Positions 1 through 10,395 are shown, counted from the first letter of the stretch. The stretch: 64,000 bases of DNA from Chrysaora quinquecirrha (GCA_014526335.1 JACTAT010000045.1:289850-353849), one strand, 5' to 3'. Numbers and translations: made by a program. The notes: generated from the sequence alone by a model not told the origin.

Positions 1-109
1 CTCCTACTTTTACCCACCAAAGTGTATATATATATTAAGTATAATGTCAAAATTTTATTGGCCTTGAAGCTACGGTTTGGTGATAAAGACAATTTTTAAA
101 GAGGGTTCC

Positions 110-305
110 TATTTTCTGAACACCCTGTACATTGTTATGCCGATTTTAAACCGATGCGCAATGTCAGCATAAATCATAAATCGAAGAAAATGGTAACAAA
201 AGTCATTAAAAAAGTTAATGTTTAGCAAAATTTTATTGTAGAATGCATTCTACTAGCAAGCAATTTGATATTACATATGGTCTAAGCTAAAATTTGTGTT
301 TGCAT
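110..305 (+). repeat. Dispersed repeat family, copy A, left half
   Basis: This matches 39055-39240 over its length with scattered substitutions and short indels. It starts near the phrase AACACCCTGTACATTG in both copies. The copy is cut at 305 by the Copia insertion and resumes at 10615. I see no coding capacity. Bases 1-109 hold nothing I recognise. Confidence 0.8.
301..305 (+). repeat. Copia target-site duplication, left copy
   Basis: TGCAT here and TGCAC at 10615-10619 flank the Copia LTRs. The empty paralogous site at 39 kb has a single TGCAT, which supports a 5-bp duplication with one later substitution. Confidence 0.7.
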
Positions 306-526
306 TGTTAGGAATTCATTAGAGTATGATATGTTATGATGATTATTATGTACTTTACCTCTGCGTAGGAGCATCGTACGATTAGGGCGTTGCTCAGTTG
401 TTATATAACTTAGTTCTACTCTTGCTTGTTATCTTTTTTTTATTATTGTGTTATGTTGTTCGATAGCAGACGGCCTATCTATTCTTTTCTTGTTCTTGTT
501 CGGGCCAACCTTCAACATTTATAACA
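306..526 (+). repeat. Copia 5' LTR (221 bp)
   Basis: It begins TGTTAGGAATTC and ends TTATAACA, the usual TG...CA borders. It is repeated almost identically at 10396-10614. It should hold the promoter and the start of the RNA; I see no unambiguous TATA box beyond the TATATAAC near 401. Confidence 0.95.
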
Positions 527-540
527 GGTTATGGGCCCAG
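527..540 (+). other. Copia primer-binding site, initiator tRNA-Met half-molecule type
   Basis: GGTTATGGGCCCAG directly follows the LTR. It is complementary to the anticodon stem-loop of eukaryotic initiator tRNA-Met rather than to its 3' CCA end. The Drosophila copia element is known to prime the same way with a cleaved tRNA half. Confidence 0.8.
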
Positions 541-624
541 AACGTTTATCAGAACGTTGGCTAACGGAACAGAAAGTTTTGTGAGGCCTGTGAGTTTGTT
601 TTTCTGGCTGAAAGACAAAACAAA

Positions 625-2544
625 ATGGCTTCGTCGTCTGAGGATGTGATGGGTGTGCTGAAGTTTCGTAAGTTGAATGGATCGAATTATAGGTCCTGGG
701 CATTCAACATGCGTTTGTACTTGGAAAGTTTGGATTTGTTTGAACATGCCGATGGTTCTGCTGAAACTCCGACTAGTACTGGAAACGATGCCGCAGCCCT
801 ACTACGAGCTTTCAACTCCAGAGCAGAGAAGGCGTGGACATCAATTTGTCTGGCTGTGGAACCCGAGCAGCAAATTCATGTGAGAGAAACGACAACTGCA
901 AAGGAAGCCTGGGATGCCTTAAAAAGCCAATTTGCTCGTGAATCTATTCTTCAGAAAATAAGATTGCGACAGCAATACTATTCTTGCCGTTTTCAAAGTG
1001 GTAATAGTATGTTAGAACACATAACGCATTTAAGGTCGCTCCATGACCAGCTCAAAGAGATGGGGGTATCTGTTGATGATAAAGAACTGGCAATGACACT
1101 GCTTGCAAGTTTGCCAGAAGAGTTCAAACCATTAATCACTGCTCTTGATGCTGTTGGAGAAGATCAGTTATCCTTTGAAAAAGTGAAAGGAATGCTGCTT
1201 AATGATGTGGATCGTAGTTTTGATGGTACCCTTGGTACAAGAAAATCTGAAGATGCTTTTTCTGCAAGAAGATCAATGGGATATAGTAGGAGAGGAAGAC
1301 AAGGACGTGGTTCTAGTGGCCCTGTGAGTCATGAGGTAAAGTTTGATAAACCTTTTCGTGGAACTTGTCATTATTGCAAGGAGAAGGGACATTTTGCAAG
1401 AGACTGCCCTAAGAAAAATCACAAAGAGAATGCACAGCGTGGTAATGGCAAATCATCTGCAAATTGTGCTGAAAAGAATGATTCTGATCCAGTTATCTAT
1501 GTGGAAGCTATCTGTGAGGAAGCTTTGATTACCTCTGATGAAATGGATAATTCTGGGTGGATCATAGACTCGGGAGCAACTCAACACATGTCTTTTGAAA
1601 GAGATTCCTTATCTGATTATATTGAATTTAGGCAACCGTGCACTGTTAATCTTGGTGATAATGGTTCTATTTTAGCTTATGGAAAAGGTACTTACCATCT
1701 TCTTGCTGATCTAGATGAAAATTCTCAGCCCATTCCTCTGCATGATGTTCTTCACTTACCTGATCTTAAAAAGAACTTGTTGTCTGTAAGAGCCATGACA
1801 AAACTTGAAGCTTCTGTTGAATTCAAAGGAAACCAATGCCGAATTTCAAGAAATGGAAAGTTGTTAGCAGTTGGAGAGATGCAAGGGAAACTGTATATGT
1901 TGAAAATTGTTTCTGATGAGCATATAAATATTGCAAAAGATGAAATTGATATCCATTTGTGGCATAATCGTTTTGGTCATTTGGGGATGGACAATGTTGA
2001 AAAATTAATGAAAGATAAAATGGTAGAAGGAATGAAATGTAGTACCAAAGTTGGAAGAAAATCTGTTTGTGAGCCTTGCATTATGGGAAAACAACACCGT
2101 GTCCCATATTCCAAAGGAAGTGCAACTCGTGCAACTAGACCATTTGAAGTTGTTCATAGCGACGTCTGCGGACCAATGTCTGTTGATTCTCTTGGAGGAT
2201 CTAAATATTTTATCACCTTTATTGATGATTATTCAAGGTACACTCATGTTTATTTCATCAAACACAAACATGAAGTGATGGACAAGTTTAAAGAGTTTGT
2301 TAATTTCACAACAAATGTTACTGGAAAACAAATGAAAACACTGGTGACTGAAAATCTTGTGAAAACATTACGTTCAAATAATGGTGGTGAATATTGTTCA
2401 AAGAAGTTTGACGCTTACATGAAAGAGAATGGGATTGTACACCAAACCACAGTTCCCTACAGTCCTGCTCAAAATGGCGTTGCAGAAAGAATGAATCGCA
2501 CCCTTGTGGAAACAGCTCTGTCAATTATACAGGTCACGAAATAA
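625..2544 (+). CDS. Copia gag-protease-integrase, 5' part of the split polyprotein
   Basis: The ORF opens with a Copia-type gag domain (residues about 1-200). It has a CCHC zinc knuckle (CHYCKEKGHFARDC, near residue 248), the protease active site DSGA (near 313) and an HHCC integrase zinc region (H..H..C..C, near 445-490). The integrase core follows, with the first catalytic Asp in HSDVCGP and the Glu in NGVAERMNR. The second catalytic Asp is replaced by Asn (residue 585, RSNNGGE instead of the family RTDNGGE), one G-to-A change. The coding sequence meets the nested insertion at 2525; the last six codons and stop belong to the insert. The start ATG is the first in frame after the primer site. 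Confidence 0.95.
   Translation: MASSSEDVMGVLKFRKLNGSNYRSWAFNMRLYLESLDLFEHADGSAETPTSTGNDAAALLRAFNSRAEKAWTSICLAVEPEQQIHVRETTTAKEAWDALKSQFARESILQKIRLRQQYYSCRFQSGNSMLEHITHLRSLHDQLKEMGVSVDDKELAMTLLASLPEEFKPLITALDAVGEDQLSFEKVKGMLLNDVDRSFDGTLGTRKSEDAFSARRSMGYSRRGRQGRGSSGPVSHEVKFDKPFRGTCHYCKEKGHFARDCPKKNHKENAQRGNGKSSANCAEKNDSDPVIYVEAICEEALITSDEMDNSGWIIDSGATQHMSFERDSLSDYIEFRQPCTVNLGDNGSILAYGKGTYHLLADLDENSQPIPLHDVLHLPDLKKNLLSVRAMTKLEASVEFKGNQCRISRNGKLLAVGEMQGKLYMLKIVSDEHINIAKDEIDIHLWHNRFGHLGMDNVEKLMKDKMVEGMKCSTKVGRKSVCEPCIMGKQHRVPYSKGSATRATRPFEVVHSDVCGPMSVDSLGGSKYFITFIDDYSRYTHVYFIKHKHEVMDKFKEFVNFTTNVTGKQMKTLVTENLVKTLRSNNGGEYCSKKFDAYMKENGIVHQTTVPYSPAQNGVAERMNRTLVETALSIIQVTK
2518..2525 (+). repeat. 8-bp target duplication of the nested element, left copy
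   Basis: CTGTCAAT here is repeated at 8104-8111. Counting it once keeps the Copia integrase frame open. Confidence 0.85.
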
Positions 2545-3239
2545 GATATATGATTCTGTCCAAGAAATACGAAATTTCAATCCTAACGCATAACAATAAT
2601 CCACTTTATGCACCAATCAAATTCTATTAAAATAATAGGGGGTCTACAAACCATGAAATCGCTAAATAATATACCCCAAGCAGCAATCTGTAATCAAAAA
2701 AATTGCTAAGCAGCTGCCGATTAAAACCACTCTTCTCGTGGACATGACACTAACGTCTCCAACAGCTTGTAAATCTGCTTTCATCCGGTAGCTCGATCGC
2801 TTGGATACATTTCCTGCTTTGTTTTCTAGCGTCCGAGCCCTCTTCACGCACGTTCTTTGCGAAATTTATAATGTATGTAGCCCTCTTTTCGCTCATAAGC
2901 TGCAGCCTCATGCCGCAAAAATGACGTCATTACACACCAAAAACCGCAAGCGGCAACTTTTTCTGAAGCCCAAAACGGTAGAAAAAGCACCGCGAAATCC
3001 GTGAGCCGGAATCAAAATAGGGGTCGAAGGCGTGAAGCCGCAAAACTATAATAGGCCCCCATTATATGCGAAACATGAAAGAAAACCGGACCCGGGAGAC
3101 TTCTCACTGCCTTCATGCTCATTTCAATTTCCAAAGTCAAAACCATTTCATTAGCGAATGCTTTTAAAGTTGAATTGTATTTGATTTGAAAATCTTTAGT
3201 GAGTAGGAAACTATACAATCAGCGGCATATCAAAAGTAT
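2545..3239. other. Non-coding left part of the nested element
   Basis: Only short ORFs occur on either strand, with no domain or splice pattern I can defend. It shows no tandem structure. Confidence 0.4.
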
Positions 3240-3512
3240 ACCAAACCTTAATATCCAATGCATCGAACCTAATAATGCAAACAGATGGAAGCCCAACAAA
3301 CCTAACAGAAACAGACTTACAAACCTAACAGCCTAACAGACCTTACAACCTAACAGCCTAACAGACCTTACAACCTAACCACTTTACAGTCCTAACAAGC
3401 TAACAGCCTAACAAACCTAACAGCCTAACAGACCTTACAACCTAACAGACCTAACAACCTAACAGACCTAACAACTTTAACAACCTAACAGGCTAAAAAA
3501 GCGTAACAAACC
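3240..3512 (+). repeat. CCTAACA-type minisatellite
   Basis: Short A/C-rich units such as CCTAACAGACCTTACAA are repeated imperfectly. No frame is conserved. Confidence 0.8.
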
Positions 3513-3516
3513 ATAA

Positions 3517-3540
3517 ACTTGTATGATGAGAATCATACAA
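3517..3540. other. Perfect 10-bp inverted repeat (hairpin)
   Basis: CTTGTATGAT and ATCATACAAG are separated by four bases. The stretch from here to 4110 is otherwise unrecognised, non-coding sequence. Confidence 0.6.
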
Positions 3541-4110
3541 GACATATCTGACTATCTGCTACTCCTCAGTGAATATGCAGGAAGGTGTAAGAAGAAATCA
3601 ATCAACGATTTTTAGCAGTCTTCTTAATTTTCTCTCAAAATCATGTTCTTTAGACAGTGAAAAATTCAATAGTATATACTGCAATACACTTTTTTTGATA
3701 AGCAACCGCTCAATAAGCACTAGGGCTGAACTGACCTTACCATTAAGCAACTCGAGGGCTCAATTGAATTACTGTAAGCAACTAAGAAGTCAAACAACCA
3801 AGCTTAGTCTCTTTCTTGTGTTAGGAAATTGTTCTTCGTTGTTATGTTTTGCATTTTGAAGTTCGTTAGTTAACGTTTTTCCACTTACTGTCTCCCAAAA
3901 GTCATGTTGTAGTCCTAACAGATGACGATTTTGATCTGCGAAGTCAGGGGTGGTTGATAGGTACAAAAAATGTAAAGCAACTTTTAAGGAACTTTGAGGG
4001 CTGAAATGTCTGAAATTTCAAGCTTTGAGGGCTGGACGAAAGTCATGTTGCTTATTAAAAAAAAGTGTATTTACATAGTTATTTCTCTAATATTGACGAA
4101 TTTACTATTT

Positions 4111-4265
4111 TTATTTACAGCTATTGTTTGGACAGTAAAAGGTTTTGTCCTTGACATCGCTGAGCTTCACACTTGCACATCTGAAGTGCCACCATTGATT
4201 GCAGTTGTCACACTGCACTCCAGAGTGAACCTTTTTCATACACTTTGCACACACATCTTTTCCAC
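4111..4265 (-). CDS. Terminal exon encoding a PHD zinc finger
   Basis: The acceptor TTCTTTTAG precedes the exon, which ends in TAA. Its 50 residues show the C4HC3 order: CAKC, CDNC, HFRC with the preceding WW, and CPNNSC. This is the standard PHD spacing. Being short and last, the finger is at the C-terminus. Confidence 0.75.
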
Positions 4266-7200
4266 CTAAAAGAATTGAGGGGAAGATGCCACGTATAAAA
4301 GATGAAACAATTGTAAGATGCATATTGGCTGGATGTCATAATTTGCATATAGCTGCTACAGCAGTTATGTAAACATACGTACCCTCAGGGTTTTTTAGTT
4401 TTTTGGTGAAAGTCTCCGTCCTCGTTATCTCGCCTGAAAAAATTATCTAATCACTGAACGTATTCAAAGACGAAATTTTACAAAGAAATTTCTTTCAGAA
4501 ATTTTGTGCAACTTTTTATTTCTAAGAGCATTTCTGATATGTTGCTACAAGCCATGATCTATGATGAGCAGAATTTAGGCTTGAAATAAGCTATAAATTA
4601 AATAAGAAATAAGTATCGACAAACACACGGTTTTTGTGTTCACTAACTGCTAAATTTAATGAAGATTTTAAAGAACACAGTAACATGTCTTACCAATAGC
4701 AGCTCTTTGTGCCACAGAAAATTCTTTCCCTGCAGAAAGAAACAATTTGTCAATCGCAATTAATGCAAATCAATCCTTGCAAATTCATAGAAAATGAGAT
4801 GTGATGTAACCATAAAACAGAATGGAGAATAAACAATTTTTTGATAAAAGGATAAAAGGATAAAAGGCATTTGATGCCTTTAGGATAAAAGGCATTCGAT
4901 TGCCTGTATTTACATACATGGATAGGAGTCTTCATAGATAGAAAAAAAATTGAAATTGATCTCGCACCTGACATCGATTCCGTGACCCGAACGTCAACCT
5001 CGTTCACAGGTTTTGCTCCGACATTGCTCTTCGGTTCAACATCTTAAAATTTCAATGAATGATATCATGACGAGTTTATGTCTTCAGAATAAGAAATAAC
5101 TATTTCGACTTTCTGTTAATACAATATATGGAGATAGCTAGAAACATAAAATTGATCTCGCACCTGACATCGATTCCGTGACCCGAACGTCAACCTCGTT
5201 CACAGGTTTTGCTCCGACATTGCTCTTCGGTTCAACATCTTAAAATGACAATGAATGATATCATGACGAGTTTATGTGTTCAGAATAAGAAATAACTATT
5301 TCGACTTTCTCTTAATACAATATATGGAGATAGCTAGAAACATAAAATTGATCTCGCACCTGACATCGATTCCGTGACCCGAACGTCAACCTCGTTCACA
5401 GGTTTTGCTCCGACATTGCTCTTCGGTTCAACATCTTAAAATGACAATGAATGATATCATGACGAGTTTATGTCTTCAGAATAAGAAATAACTATTTCGA
5501 CTTTCTGTTAATACAATATATGGAGATAGCTAGAAACATAAAATTGATCTCGCACCTGACATCGATTCCGTGACCCGAACGTCAACCTCGTTCACAGGTT
5601 TTGCTCCGACATTGCTCTTCGGTTCAACATCTTAAAATGACAATGAATGATATCATGACGAGTTTATGTCTTCAGAATAAGAAATAACTATTTCGACTTT
5701 CTGTTAATACAATATATGGAGATAGCTAGAAACATAAAATTGATCTCGCACCTGACATCGATTCCGTGACCCTAACGTCAACCTCGTTCACAGGGTTTTC
5801 TCCGACATTGCTCTTCGGTTCAACATCTTAAAATGACAATGAATGATATCATGACGAGTTTATGTCTTCAGAATAAGAAATAACTATTTCGACTTTCTGT
5901 TAATACAATATATGGAGATAGCTAGAAACATAAAATTGATCTCGCACCTGACATCGATTCCGTGACCCGAACGTCAACCTCGTTCACAGGTTTTGCTCCG
6001 ACATTGCTCTTCGGTTCAACATCTTAAAATGACAATGAATGATATCATGACGAGTTTATGTCTTCAGAATAAGAAATAACTATTTCGACTTTCTGTTAAT
6101 ACAATATATGGAGATAGCTGGAAACATAAAATTGATCTCGCACCTGACATCGATTCCGTGACCCGAGCGTCAACCTCGTTCACAGGTTTTGCTCCGACAT
6201 TGCTCTTCGGTTCAACATCTTAAAATGACAATGAATGATATCATGACGAGTTTATGTCTTCAGAATAAGAAATAACTATTTCGACTTTCTGTTAATACAA
6301 TATATGGAGATAGCTAGAAACATAAAATTGATCTCGCACCTGACATCGATTCCGTGACCCGAACGTCAACCTCGTTCACAGGTTTTGCTCCGACATTGCT
6401 CTTCGGTTCAACATCTTAAAATGACAATGAATGATATCATGACGAGTTTATGTCTTCAGAATAAGAAATAACTATTTCGACTTTCTGTTAATACAATATA
6501 TGGAGATAGCTAGAAACATAAAATTGATCTCGCACCTGACATCGATTCCGTGACCCGAACGTCAACCTCGTTCACAGGTTTTGCTCCGACATTGCTCTTC
6601 GGTTCAACATCTTAAAATGACAATGAATGATATCATGACGAGTTTATGTCTTCAGAATAAGAAATAACTATTTCGACTTTCTCTTAATACAATATATGGA
6701 GAGAGCTGGAAACATAAAATTGATCTCGCACCTGACATCGATTCCGTGACCCGAACGTCAACCTCGTTCACAGGTTTTGCTCCGACATTGCTCTTCGGTT
6801 CAACATCTTAAAATGACAATGAATGATATCATGACGAGTTTATGTCTTCAGAATAAGAAATAACTATTTCGACTTTCTGTTAATACAATATATGGAGATA
6901 GCTAGAAACATAAAATTGATCTCGCACCTGACATCGATTCCGTGACCCGAGCGTCAACCTCGTTCACAGGTTTTGCTCCGACATTGCTCTTCGGTTCAAC
7001 ATCTTAAAATGACAATGAATGATATCATGACGAGTTTATGTCTTCAGAATAAGAAATAACTATTTCGACTTTCTGTTAATACAATATATGGAGATAGCTG
7101 GAAACATAAAATTGATCTCGCACCTGACATCGATTCCGTGACCCGAACGTCAACCTCGTTCACAGGTTTTGCTCCGACATTGCTCTTCGGTTCAAGATCT

Positions 7201-7443
7201 TAAAATGACAATGAATGATATCATGACGAGTTTATGTGTTCAGAATAAGAAATAACTATTTTGACTTTCTGTTTATACAATATATGGAGATAGCTGGAAA
7301 CATAAAATTGATCTCGCACCTGACATCGATTCCGAGTCATCGGTAACGGTATCCAGCTCCACAAGCAGAATATCTTCAGAAAAGTCTTCAAATGGAAATA
7401 TAATATTGCTCACAAAATTGTGAATTGAGTTCAATTCCCATTT
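4111..7443 (-). CDS. Spliced gene with 12 duplicated exons and a C-terminal PHD finger
   Basis: Read on the minus strand, the exons are: a 5' exon ending at 7320, twelve 75-bp exons (first bases 7124, 6928, 6732, 6536, 6340, 6144, 5948, 5752, 5556, 5360, 5164, 4968), then 4694-4729, 4383-4433 and 4111-4265. Every junction is AG/GT, and every internal exon begins with two codon bases and ends with one, so all joins stay in frame. Each repeated exon gives 25 residues, roughly VEPKSNVGAKPVNEVDVRV plus TESMS. The tail includes GKEFSVAQRAAI and ITRTETFTKK. The predicted protein is over 400 residues: a long polar repeat tract followed by a zinc finger. The true 5' end is not identified. I do not recognise the family. 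PHD fingers usually read histone tails, so a nuclear role is an inference. Confidence 0.65.
4383..4433 (-). CDS. 51-bp internal exon
   Basis: The acceptor ATTTTTTCAG and donor GTACGT flank an open 51-bp stretch of phase 2/1. It encodes a Thr/Lys-rich peptide (ITRTETFTKKLKNPE). Confidence 0.65.
4694..4729 (-). CDS. 36-bp micro-exon
   Basis: The acceptor TTTCTTTCTGCAG and the strong donor GTAAGA flank 36 bp encoding GKEFSVAQRAAI. Phase matches its neighbours. Confidence 0.65.
4965..7316 (-). repeat. 196-bp tandem array, 12 units, each an exon plus intron
   Basis: The unit start recurs at 4965, 5161, 5357, 5553, 5749, 5945, 6141, 6337, 6533, 6729, 6925 and 7121, then partly at 7317, each exactly 196 bp apart. 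Units are nearly identical. The fifth unit has a paired insertion and deletion that keeps the exon at 75 bp, and a CGG-to-AGG change that is silent for Arg; two units change GTT to GCT. Introns vary slightly too. The period is constant in exon and intron, which suggests recent unequal exchange or amplification of a whole exon-intron module. Confidence 0.9.
7320..7443 (-). CDS. 5'-most visible exon of the PHD gene
   Basis: The first 13 bases match the array exon, then the sequence becomes unique. It encodes an acidic stretch (EDFSEDILLVELDTVTDD). The frame is open back to a stop at 7444-7446. The donor CAG/GTGCGA is the same as in the array. The upstream border is uncertain; AG at the complement of 7398-7399 is one possible acceptor. 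Confidence 0.5.
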
Positions 7444-7446
7444 TCA

Positions 7447-8103
7447 CTTTTTACATAAAAAAGTGGGTCCACTAAACTGCATTCTAGCAATAATATTGAT
7501 TATAACCATGTTTATAGCTGTGTAGGTTGTACATTAGATTTGCAGTACAGTTCGACAGCTAGCATCATAGCAGGCTTGGCTACGAAGAGGGATATTGTTG
7601 TGATTTAGGCAAATTTTTTGTCCACACTATATTGTTTGAAACATGCTACACGTCCATGCATACATTGTACATTATTGCCCCAGACACAGACAGGTTGAAG
7701 AGGAACACAAGTTCAACTTCAAATAGTAGGAACAAGTAAACGTCAGGGGTGCGGGTGCTGTTTGTTAGTATTAGGCCATTTATCTATTATCGTGATATTT
7801 ACTTAGGCCATGTTTGTTGTTGTTTAGGTGAAGTTTGCTTAATAAATTCCTTGCGTTTGCAATGGATAACCTACAAATGCAATATATAATGTTTTCCTGT
7901 CTCACCCGGCTCTTCTTGCCTTCCATCAAAGGGCATAATTATGTTGACCATATTGTTTTAGACTTTCATTCGCATCGCCATTACGCCAGTACGCCAGACC
8001 AACGTGGCAGTGGGTCGGGATACCTGCGCTTGCGCATGTTAGGTTGTAAGGGCTAAACAGGAGACCTTACGCGGAGGGCCCATCATATCTCGTGACCCAT
8101 TTG
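7447..8103. other. Unassigned right part of the nested element
   Basis: It should contain the promoter and any first exon of the minus-strand gene. I find no convincing coding exon. The right end carries the inverted copy of GGTCACGA. Confidence 0.4.
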
Positions 8104-8111
8104 CTGTCAAT
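8104..8111 (+). repeat. 8-bp target duplication, right copy
   Basis: CTGTCAAT, identical to 2518-2525. Confidence 0.85.
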
Positions 8112-10323
8112 GATGTCACAGTCAGGAATGCCAAAGAAATTTTGGGCAGAAGCAGTTAATACTGCAACATATTTGAGAAATAGAAGTCCTACTACTTCAC
8201 TAGATGGAGTCACACCATTTGAATCATTGTTTAACCGAAAACCTGATGTTTCAAACCTGAAGGTATTTGGATGTTTAGCATATGCACACATTCCAAAGGA
8301 TCAACGCAAGAAGTTTGAAGAAAATTCTCGCAAATCTGTATTTGTTGGCTATCCAAATGAAACCAAGGGATATAAACTATATGACCTAAAAGCTTGTTGT
8401 TTTATACGAAGTCGAGATGTAATATTTGCCGAAAATGATTTTCATGATTTTGAAAATGGACATTCTGTAAACTCTGATTTGCAATTCTTTTATCCAGTTG
8501 ATAATGATTCACAAACTGTACTTCCAAATGTATCAGATGTTGTAGCTGTCACTGATGAACCACATAGTGATCAAGCTGAGCCTGAAATTGTTGAAGAACC
8601 TGCTGTATTGGACAATGAACCAGTGGGAGTTACTTGTGAAGACAATTTTATGAGAGAAGTCAATAATTTGCCTGCACAAAGACAGCGTAGGCCTCCAGTC
8701 AGATTTATTGAAGAAGAGTTTTATGCTGCAGAAACTCTTACAGCTGACATAAATGAGCCAAGTGATATCTTTGAAGCTTGGAGAGGAGATTATTCTACCA
8801 ATTGGAAGGATGCGACAAACTCTGAATATGACTCATTGTTAAGTAATCACACTTGGGACCTTGTTCCATTGCCTGAAGGAAAAAATGTAGTCGGTAGTCG
8901 ATGGGTATTTAAAGTTAAGCGTAATGCTGATGGTTTGATTGAAAAATTCAAAGCTCGTCTTGTGGCACAAGGGTACTCACAGTCTCATGGTCTTGATTAC
9001 CAGGAAGTTTTTTCTCCAGTTGTGCGTTACAGCTCGATTAGATCTCTGTTGGTCATGGCAAATATTTATGATTGGGAATGTCATCAGATGGATGTGAAGA
9101 CTGCATTCTTACAAGGAGACCTTGATGAAGAAATATACATGAAGCAACCTGATGATTATATAAACAAGAAGAAACCAAACCATGTATGCAAGTTAAACAA
9201 AAGTATCTATGGATTAAAGCAAGCTGCACGTTGCTGGAATCACGCAATAGACAGTTTCCTGAAGTCAGAAGGCTACAAAAACAGCAGTGCAGATTCATGT
9301 TTGTATATAAAATCAGTGAAGCAGAGGAATGGTAAGGTTGATTTTATCATTCCTGCTCTTTACGTTGATGACATCTTGTTGTTTTCTAACAACATTGATT
9401 TGCTGATGGAAGAGAAAATTTCACTTGGAAAAAGATTCAAAGTTGAAGATTTAGGTGAGGTGCATTACGTTCTTGGTATGTCTGTGAAACGAGATCGCAA
9501 GTCAAGAACACTTTCTATCAGTCAGCCGAAGTATCTTGAGGGAATTCTGAAGAGATCCAATATGGATAAATGCAAACCTGTTTCAACTCCGTTGGAGCAA
9601 GGACGGAAATTCCAACAATTATCAGAAGATGAAAAGCCTGTTAATGTTCAAGGTTATCAAATGATCATTGGATGTTTGACTTATGCAACTACTGCTACAC
9701 GTCCAGATTTAGCTGCAGCAGTTGGCATACTTTCGAAATTTATGGCAAAACCTGGGAAAGATCATTGGACAGGTATAAAGAGAATCTTACGATATGTTCA
9801 AGGAACATTGAATTATGGTCTTGTTTATTCTGCTACTGATAAGAGCCATGTATTGGTTGGCTATTCTGATGCAGATTGGGCCGATGATCTAGATACGCGT
9901 CGCTCAACGTCAGGATATGTCTTCCAAATTCAAGGTAACACTGTCAGTTGGTGTAGTAAAAGACAAGCATCTGTATCAAAATCTTCTACTGAAGCTCAAT
10001 ACATTGCATTAAGTGGAGCCAGTCAAGAAGGTATTTGGATTCGAAGATTACTAGCAGATATTAATCTTGAGCAAAAGGGACCAACTATTATTCTTGAAGA
10101 CAATCAGGGAGCAATAGAGCTAGCTAAGAACCCTAAGTTTCATAATCGTACAAAACATATTGACGTAGCATATCATTTTATCAGAGAGCAAGTTCATCTA
10201 AAAGCTATTTCTGTTGAATATTGTCCTACAAAACATATGTTGGCAGATATAATGACAAAGGGACTTGGAAAAATTGCTTTTGAAAATTTTAGAGACAGTT
10301 TAGGAATTAAAAAGATAAATTGA
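8104..10323 (+). CDS. Copia integrase C-terminus, reverse transcriptase and RNase H
   Basis: This continues the polyprotein in the same frame as 625-2525. It begins in the integrase C-terminal region (KKFWAEAVNTATYLRNR). Then comes the Copia RT (KARLVAQGYSQ, DVKTAFLQGDL, the catalytic YVDD in ALYVDDILLF near 9360) and a Copia RNase H (YSDADWADD, STEAQYIAL, DNQGAI, KHIDVAYHFIR). It ends at TGA 10321-10323. No internal stop or frameshift is visible, so only the nested insertion and the integrase Asp-to-Asn change mark it as defective. Confidence 0.95.
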   Translation: MSMMSQSGMPKKFWAEAVNTATYLRNRSPTTSLDGVTPFESLFNRKPDVSNLKVFGCLAYAHIPKDQRKKFEENSRKSVFVGYPNETKGYKLYDLKACCFIRSRDVIFAENDFHDFENGHSVNSDLQFFYPVDNDSQTVLPNVSDVVAVTDEPHSDQAEPEIVEEPAVLDNEPVGVTCEDNFMREVNNLPAQRQRRPPVRFIEEEFYAAETLTADINEPSDIFEAWRGDYSTNWKDATNSEYDSLLSNHTWDLVPLPEGKNVVGSRWVFKVKRNADGLIEKFKARLVAQGYSQSHGLDYQEVFSPVVRYSSIRSLLVMANIYDWECHQMDVKTAFLQGDLDEEIYMKQPDDYINKKKPNHVCKLNKSIYGLKQAARCWNHAIDSFLKSEGYKNSSADSCLYIKSVKQRNGKVDFIIPALYVDDILLFSNNIDLLMEEKISLGKRFKVEDLGEVHYVLGMSVKRDRKSRTLSISQPKYLEGILKRSNMDKCKPVSTPLEQGRKFQQLSEDEKPVNVQGYQMIIGCLTYATTATRPDLAAAVGILSKFMAKPGKDHWTGIKRILRYVQGTLNYGLVYSATDKSHVLVGYSDADWADDLDTRRSTSGYVFQIQGNTVSWCSKRQASVSKSSTEAQYIALSGASQEGIWIRRLLADINLEQKGPTIILEDNQGAIELAKNPKFHNRTKHIDVAYHFIREQVHLKAISVEYCPTKHMLADIMTKGLGKIAFENFRDSLGIKKIN

Positions 10324-10386
10324 CTCATGGACTGATTTGTTTGTTTTTATTTTTATTGTTATCTTTTGCATTGATAATTAATCATC

Positions 10387-10395
10387 AAGTGGGAG
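10387..10395 (+). other. Copia polypurine tract
   Basis: AAGTGGGAG lies directly before the 3' LTR, as expected for the plus-strand primer. Confidence 0.65.

Larger units (their letters stand above)
2526..8103. mobile_element. 5.6-kb nested insertion with 8-bp TSD, carrying a spliced PHD gene
   Basis: The borders are fixed by the CTGTCAAT duplication inside Copia integrase. The two ends share an imperfect inverted repeat, with GGTCACGA at the core (2532-2539 and the complement at 8090-8097) followed by a similar ATA-GAT tail; the outermost six bases do not match. An 8-bp duplication is typical of the hAT, P and Merlin groups; I cannot choose among them. No transposase ORF is visible, so it looks non-autonomous. 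The cargo is the minus-strand exon-array gene at 4111-7443. Confidence 0.7.

Noticed and set aside
4965..7316. CRISPR array or plain satellite
   Set aside because: Units are 196 bp, nearly identical throughout with no unique spacers, and contain phase-matched exons.
7835..8056. Plus-strand ORF in the nested element
   Set aside because: No splice or domain support; lies in the presumed promoter region of the minus gene.
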